From JBDRGX01 sp043817485 [NCBI: bacterium] (GTDB lineage: Bacteria > JBDRGX01): 9,198 bases of DNA. This document shows, piece after piece, positions 6,554-9,198 of this stretch. Location of the stretch: assembly GCA_043817485.1 (NCBI GenBank), contig JBDRGX010000087.1:1-9198 (forward strand). The letters are read 5' to 3'. Both the position numbers and the translations under genes were made by a program. A model generated the notes under the pieces. That model was given only the letters and a program-made list of their open reading frames with translations, did not search any database and was not told the DNA's origin. Every line of letters starts with the position of its first letter. Positions within the stretch are counted from its first letter, which is position 1.

Positions 6554-6916
6554 ATGGAAGAAAAAAAATTACCAAATAAAAATTTTTATTTAATAAATGA
6601 AATAAGTGAATTTTTAAATATAAAATCTTTTGTTTTAAGATATTGGGAAACAGAATTTGAAATATTAAAGCCCATTAGAACTAAAGGCAAACAAAGAAGA
6701 TATAAAAAAGAGGATATAGATATAATTTTTTTAATAAAAGATCTTTTGTATAATAAAAAATACACTATTGCTGGAGCTAAAAATTTTTTACTTAAAAATA
6801 ACCATTATCTTAAAGAAGAATCTTTAGAAAAATCTTTAGATGAAAAAACTGAATTACCTGTTTTTATTGCTTCATTAAAACAAGATTTAGTATCATTATT
6901 AAATATCTTTAAATAA
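6554..6916 (+). CDS. MerR-family DNA-binding regulator
   Basis: Small cytoplasmic transcription factor of 120 residues. A MerR-type winged helix-turn-helix occupies about 11-80: FYLINEISEFLNIKSFVLRYWE (11-32) is the HTH with the characteristic LRYWE, RRYKKEDI (48-55) starts the wing and following helix, and TIAGAKNFL (71-79) closes the domain. No Cys is present, so a metal or thiol sensor like MerR or SoxR is unlikely; the short C-terminal part (about 90-120) could form a dimer helix. This matches the effector-less MerR-like proteins found beside housekeeping genes. No Shine-Dalgarno is visible before the ATG, and the gene is packed between plsY (10 nt) and coaB (1 nt), so it is probably translated by coupling. 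Its targets are unknown; the repeat at 3241-3355 is one place to test. Confidence 0.88.
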   Translation: MEEKKLPNKNFYLINEISEFLNIKSFVLRYWETEFEILKPIRTKGKQRRYKKEDIDIIFLIKDLLYNKKYTIAGAKNFLLKNNHYLKEESLEKSLDEKTELPVFIASLKQDLVSLLNIFK

Positions 6917-6917
6917 T

Positions 6918-7550
6918 ATGAAAAATATATTAATTACTAGTGGACCTACTCAAGCAAATATTGATCCCGTAAGATATATTGCTAATACATCAACTGGAGA
7001 ATTAGGTACAAAAATTGCAAAAGAATTTTTAAAATACAAAAATAAAGTGACATTTATTTATGGAAAAAATAGTATTTTTCCATCAAAAAAAACTGAAAAT
7101 CTGTGTTTAATAGAAATCATTACAATCAATGATTTAATTAAAGTTATTAAAAAAGAATTAAATAAAACAAGATATGATATTATTGTTCATTTAATGGCTG
7201 TATTAGATTATGTTCCAGAAAAATATAATACAAAAAAAATTGCTTCAAATAAAAAAAACTTAATTATTAAATTAGTACAAACTCCTAAAGTAATAAAAAT
7301 CATAAGAAAACTTGCTCCTGCTTCTTTTTTAATTGGGTTTAAATTAGAAGTAAATAAAAAAGAAAATTCACTTATAAAAACGGCTTTAGAGTTTTTGAAA
7401 AAAAATAAATTAGATATGGTTGTGGTAAATGATTTTAAAAAAATAAAAGAAAATACCCATATAGCTTTTTTAATAAATAAACAAGGAATTATTAACAAAG
7501 AAATAACTAAAGAAAAAATTGCTAAAAAAATAGTTTTTTTATTAAAATAA
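6918..7550 (+). CDS. coaB: Standalone phosphopantothenate--cysteine ligase (CoaB)
   Basis: Catalyses CTP-dependent joining of cysteine to 4'-phosphopantothenate in CoA synthesis. The 210 residues cover only the CoaB (DFP) domain, without the flavin-binding CoaC decarboxylase half of the usual bifunctional CoaBC. Visible motifs are a nucleotide-binding start [20 protein letters not shown] (4-23), STGELG (25-30), MAVLDYVP (93-100), KIAS (107-110), TPKVI (122-126), LIGFKLEV (138-145) and DMVVVND (166-172). The combination MAV-DY-P, KI-S and GFKL resembles, from memory, the standalone streptococcal/enterococcal CoaB more than the C-terminal half of E. coli CoaBC, which has GFAAET. CoaC must be encoded elsewhere. 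It begins 1 nt after the merR-type stop with no clear Shine-Dalgarno, so coupling is likely. Full length for a single-domain CoaB. Confidence 0.87.
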   Translation: MKNILITSGPTQANIDPVRYIANTSTGELGTKIAKEFLKYKNKVTFIYGKNSIFPSKKTENLCLIEIITINDLIKVIKKELNKTRYDIIVHLMAVLDYVPEKYNTKKIASNKKNLIIKLVQTPKVIKIIRKLAPASFLIGFKLEVNKKENSLIKTALEFLKKNKLDMVVVNDFKKIKENTHIAFLINKQGIINKEITKEKIAKKIVFLLK

Positions 7551-7559
7551 AAATTAAAT

Positions 7560-7564
7560 GGAGG
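7560..7564 (+). promoter_or_regulatory. Ribosome binding site that fixes the TTG start of ilvB
   Basis: GGAGG, 9 nt before TTG at 7574. No in-frame ATG exists before the conserved N-terminus, and the nearby ATG at 7558 is out of frame, so this site decides the start. Confidence 0.8.
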
Positions 7565-7573
7565 AAAATTATT

Positions 7574-9198
7574 TTGAAAAAAACAGGTTCACAAATTTTC
7601 ATAGATGCTCTTGTTAAAGAAAAAGTAAAAGCAATGTTTGGTTATCCAGGTGGAGCAGTATTACCAATTTTTGATGCTTTATATGATTCTCCAATTAAAT
7701 TTTACTTAACAAGACATGAACAAGCAGCAGCTCATGCAGCTGATGGTTATGCTCGAGCAACAGGAAAAGTAGGAGTTTGTTTAGCTACATCTGGACCAGG
7801 AGCAACAAATTTAGTTACAGGCATTGCTACGGCCTATATGGATTCTATTCCAATGGTTGCTTTTACGGGTCAAGTAAATACAACTTTAATTGGAAATGAT
7901 GCTTTTCAAGAAGCAGATATTACTGGAATTACTCGTCCTATAACAAAATATAATTATATTGTAAAAAAAACTGAAGACCTTGCTCAAATTATTCATGAAG
8001 CATTTTATATTGCTTCTTCTGGGAGACCAGGTCCAGTTTTAGTAGATATACCTAAAGATGTGCAAAGTAATAGTATTTTTACTCATAATAAAGATATAAA
8101 AGTAGATTTAAGAAGTTATAATCCTAATTATCACGGACATATTAAACAAATCAAAAAAGCAGTAGAACTTATTAATCAATCTTTAAAACCAGTAATTTAT
8201 TCTGGTGGTGGTATAATTTCTTCTGAATCTTCAAATGAATTAACAGAATTTGCTATTAAAGCAAATATTCCAGTAACAAATACTCTTTTGGGCTTAGGTG
8301 GATTCCCTGGAACTCATCCTTTATTTTTAGGAATGTTAGGAATGCATGGAACTTGGACTGCCAATATGGCAATTACTAATTCAGATTTAATCATTGCTAT
8401 AGGTGCTCGATTTGATGATAGAGTTACTGGAAAAGTAGAATCTTTTGCACCTCATGCTAAAATAATTCATATAGATATAGATCCTTCTTCTATTAGCAAA
8501 AATGTAATTGTAGATATACCTATTGTAGGAGATGCTAAATATACCCTAATTGAATTATTAAAATATGTAGAAACAAAAAAAAGAATAGATTGGTTTGAAC
8601 AAATTAGTAAATGGAAAGAAAAACATCCTTTAAAATATAAACATAGTGATGAAATAATTAAACCTCAACATGTAATAGAAGAAATTTATAAAATAACAAA
8701 AGGGGAAGCTATTATTGTTACTGAAGTAGGACAAAATCAAATGTGGTCTGCTCAATTTTACAAATTTAATAATCCTCGTAATTTTATTTCTTCTGGAGGA
8801 TTAGGAACTATGGGATTTGGATTTCCAGCAGCTCTGGGAGCACAAATAGGACATCCAGATAAAATAGTTTTTGATATTGCTGGAGATGGTAGTATTCAAA
8901 TGAATTCTCAAGATTTAATGACAGCAAGTGTTTATAATATTCCCGTTAAAATAGCTATTTTAAATAATTCTTGTTTAGGAATGGTAAGGCAATGGCAAGA
9001 ATTATTTTACAAAAAAAGATATTCATCTACTTTATTGAAAAATCCAGATTTTGTTAAATTAGCTGAAAGTTATGGAATATTGGGCTTAAAAGCAACAAAA
9101 CCTTCAGAAGTAGAAAATACTATTAAAAAAGCTTTATCTGTAAAAGGTCCAGTAGTTATGGAATTTGTAGTTGCTAATGAAGAAAATGTTTTTCCAAT
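7574..9198 (+). CDS. ilvB: Acetolactate synthase, large (catalytic) subunit, 3' end cut off
   Basis: Thiamine-diphosphate enzyme that condenses two pyruvates to 2-acetolactate (or pyruvate with 2-oxobutyrate), the first common step to Val, Leu and Ile. About 541 residues are present of a usual 560-570, so only the last 20-30 are missing at the right edge. Visible are [12 protein letters not shown] (23-34), catalytic Glu49 in TRHEQAA, SGPGATN, the FAD-region signature [58 protein letters not shown], and the ThDP/Mg motif from GDGS (437-440) to NN (464-465). The WQELF region follows at about 484-488. TTG is the start, with GGAGG 9 nt upstream. It begins 23 nt after coaB, too close for an attenuator or T-box, so it probably depends on upstream transcription. 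ilvN and ilvC commonly follow ilvB and may lie just outside the window. Confidence 0.96.
   Translation, partial: MKKTGSQIFIDALVKEKVKAMFGYPGGAVLPIFDALYDSPIKFYLTRHEQAAAHAADGYARATGKVGVCLATSGPGATNLVTGIATAYMDSIPMVAFTGQVNTTLIGNDAFQEADITGITRPITKYNYIVKKTEDLAQIIHEAFYIASSGRPGPVLVDIPKDVQSNSIFTHNKDIKVDLRSYNPNYHGHIKQIKKAVELINQSLKPVIYSGGGIISSESSNELTEFAIKANIPVTNTLLGLGGFPGTHPLFLGMLGMHGTWTANMAITNSDLIIAIGARFDDRVTGKVESFAPHAKIIHIDIDPSSISKNVIVDIPIVGDAKYTLIELLKYVETKKRIDWFEQISKWKEKHPLKYKHSDEIIKPQHVIEEIYKITKGEAIIVTEVGQNQMWSAQFYKFNNPRNFISSGGLGTMGFGFPAALGAQIGHPDKIVFDIAGDGSIQMNSQDLMTASVYNIPVKIAILNNSCLGMVRQWQELFYKKRYSSTLLKNPDFVKLAESYGILGLKATKPSEVENTIKKALSVKGPVVMEFVVANEENVFP

Noticed and set aside
7208-7498. Minus-strand 96-codon ORF opposite coaB
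   Set aside because: It is antisense to conserved CoaB motifs, with Phe/Leu-rich sequence expected from A-rich coding DNA.
7551-7573. ilv attenuator, T-box or leader peptide before ilvB
   Set aside because: Only 23 nt separate coaB and ilvB, with no room for such a structure.
1-9198. tRNA, rRNA, CRISPR array, insertion sequence or phage genes
   Set aside because: Read on both strands; no cloverleaf-like GTTCGA region, spaced direct repeats, transposase or integrase motifs were seen, and the sequence is almost fully occupied by the genes listed.

Overview
The window is very A+T-rich (by eye about a quarter G+C) and densely coded, with third codon positions almost all A or T. TGG encodes Trp and TAA, TGA and TAG act as stops, so the standard bacterial code fits. 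An LptF/LptG-type permease implies a diderm (Gram-negative-type) cell. A fused FAD/Fe-S 2-hydroxyacid dehydrogenase and a biosynthetic set (PlsY, CoaB, IlvB) suggest an anaerobic or microaerobic bacterium that makes its own phospholipid, CoA and branched-chain amino acids. A low-GC Desulfovibrionales-like or other Desulfobacterota member is my best guess, and Fusobacteria are an alternative. Both are low-confidence inferences from gene content.

Layout. There are two divergent transcription units around a 280-bp intergenic region (3151-3430). The leftward unit starts at 3150. It is a GlcD+GlcF-type fusion dehydrogenase (659-3150) read in two frames because of an apparent one-base loss near 2608-2611, followed with an ATGA overlap by an LptF/LptG-family permease that runs off the left edge (1-662). 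The rightward unit starts at 3431. It is a secreted multidomain metallophosphoesterase (3431-5822) broken by an apparent +1 shift in an A9 tract at 5469-5477. Next come a 33-codon ORF joined by ATGA overlaps on both sides (5819-5920), plsY (5917-6543), a MerR-type regulator (6554-6916), a standalone CoaB (6918-7550) and ilvB (7574 to the right edge, TTG start). Spacings of -4 to 23 nt and the lack of any visible terminator suggest one operon.

How the genes fit together. The rightward unit mixes an extracytoplasmic phosphatase with core anabolism: acyl-phosphate to lysophosphatidate, phosphopantothenoylcysteine synthesis, and the first committed step to Val/Leu/Ile. The leftward unit couples lactate/glycolate-type oxidation to an LPS-transport permease. 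No mobile element, CRISPR array, tRNA or rRNA was seen. The points most worth a second look are the two apparent frameshifts in otherwise intact genes, long poly-A tracts inside coding sequence, the doubly overlapped micro-ORF, a 13-bp inverted repeat near the two divergent promoters, and the streptococcal-type standalone CoaB.
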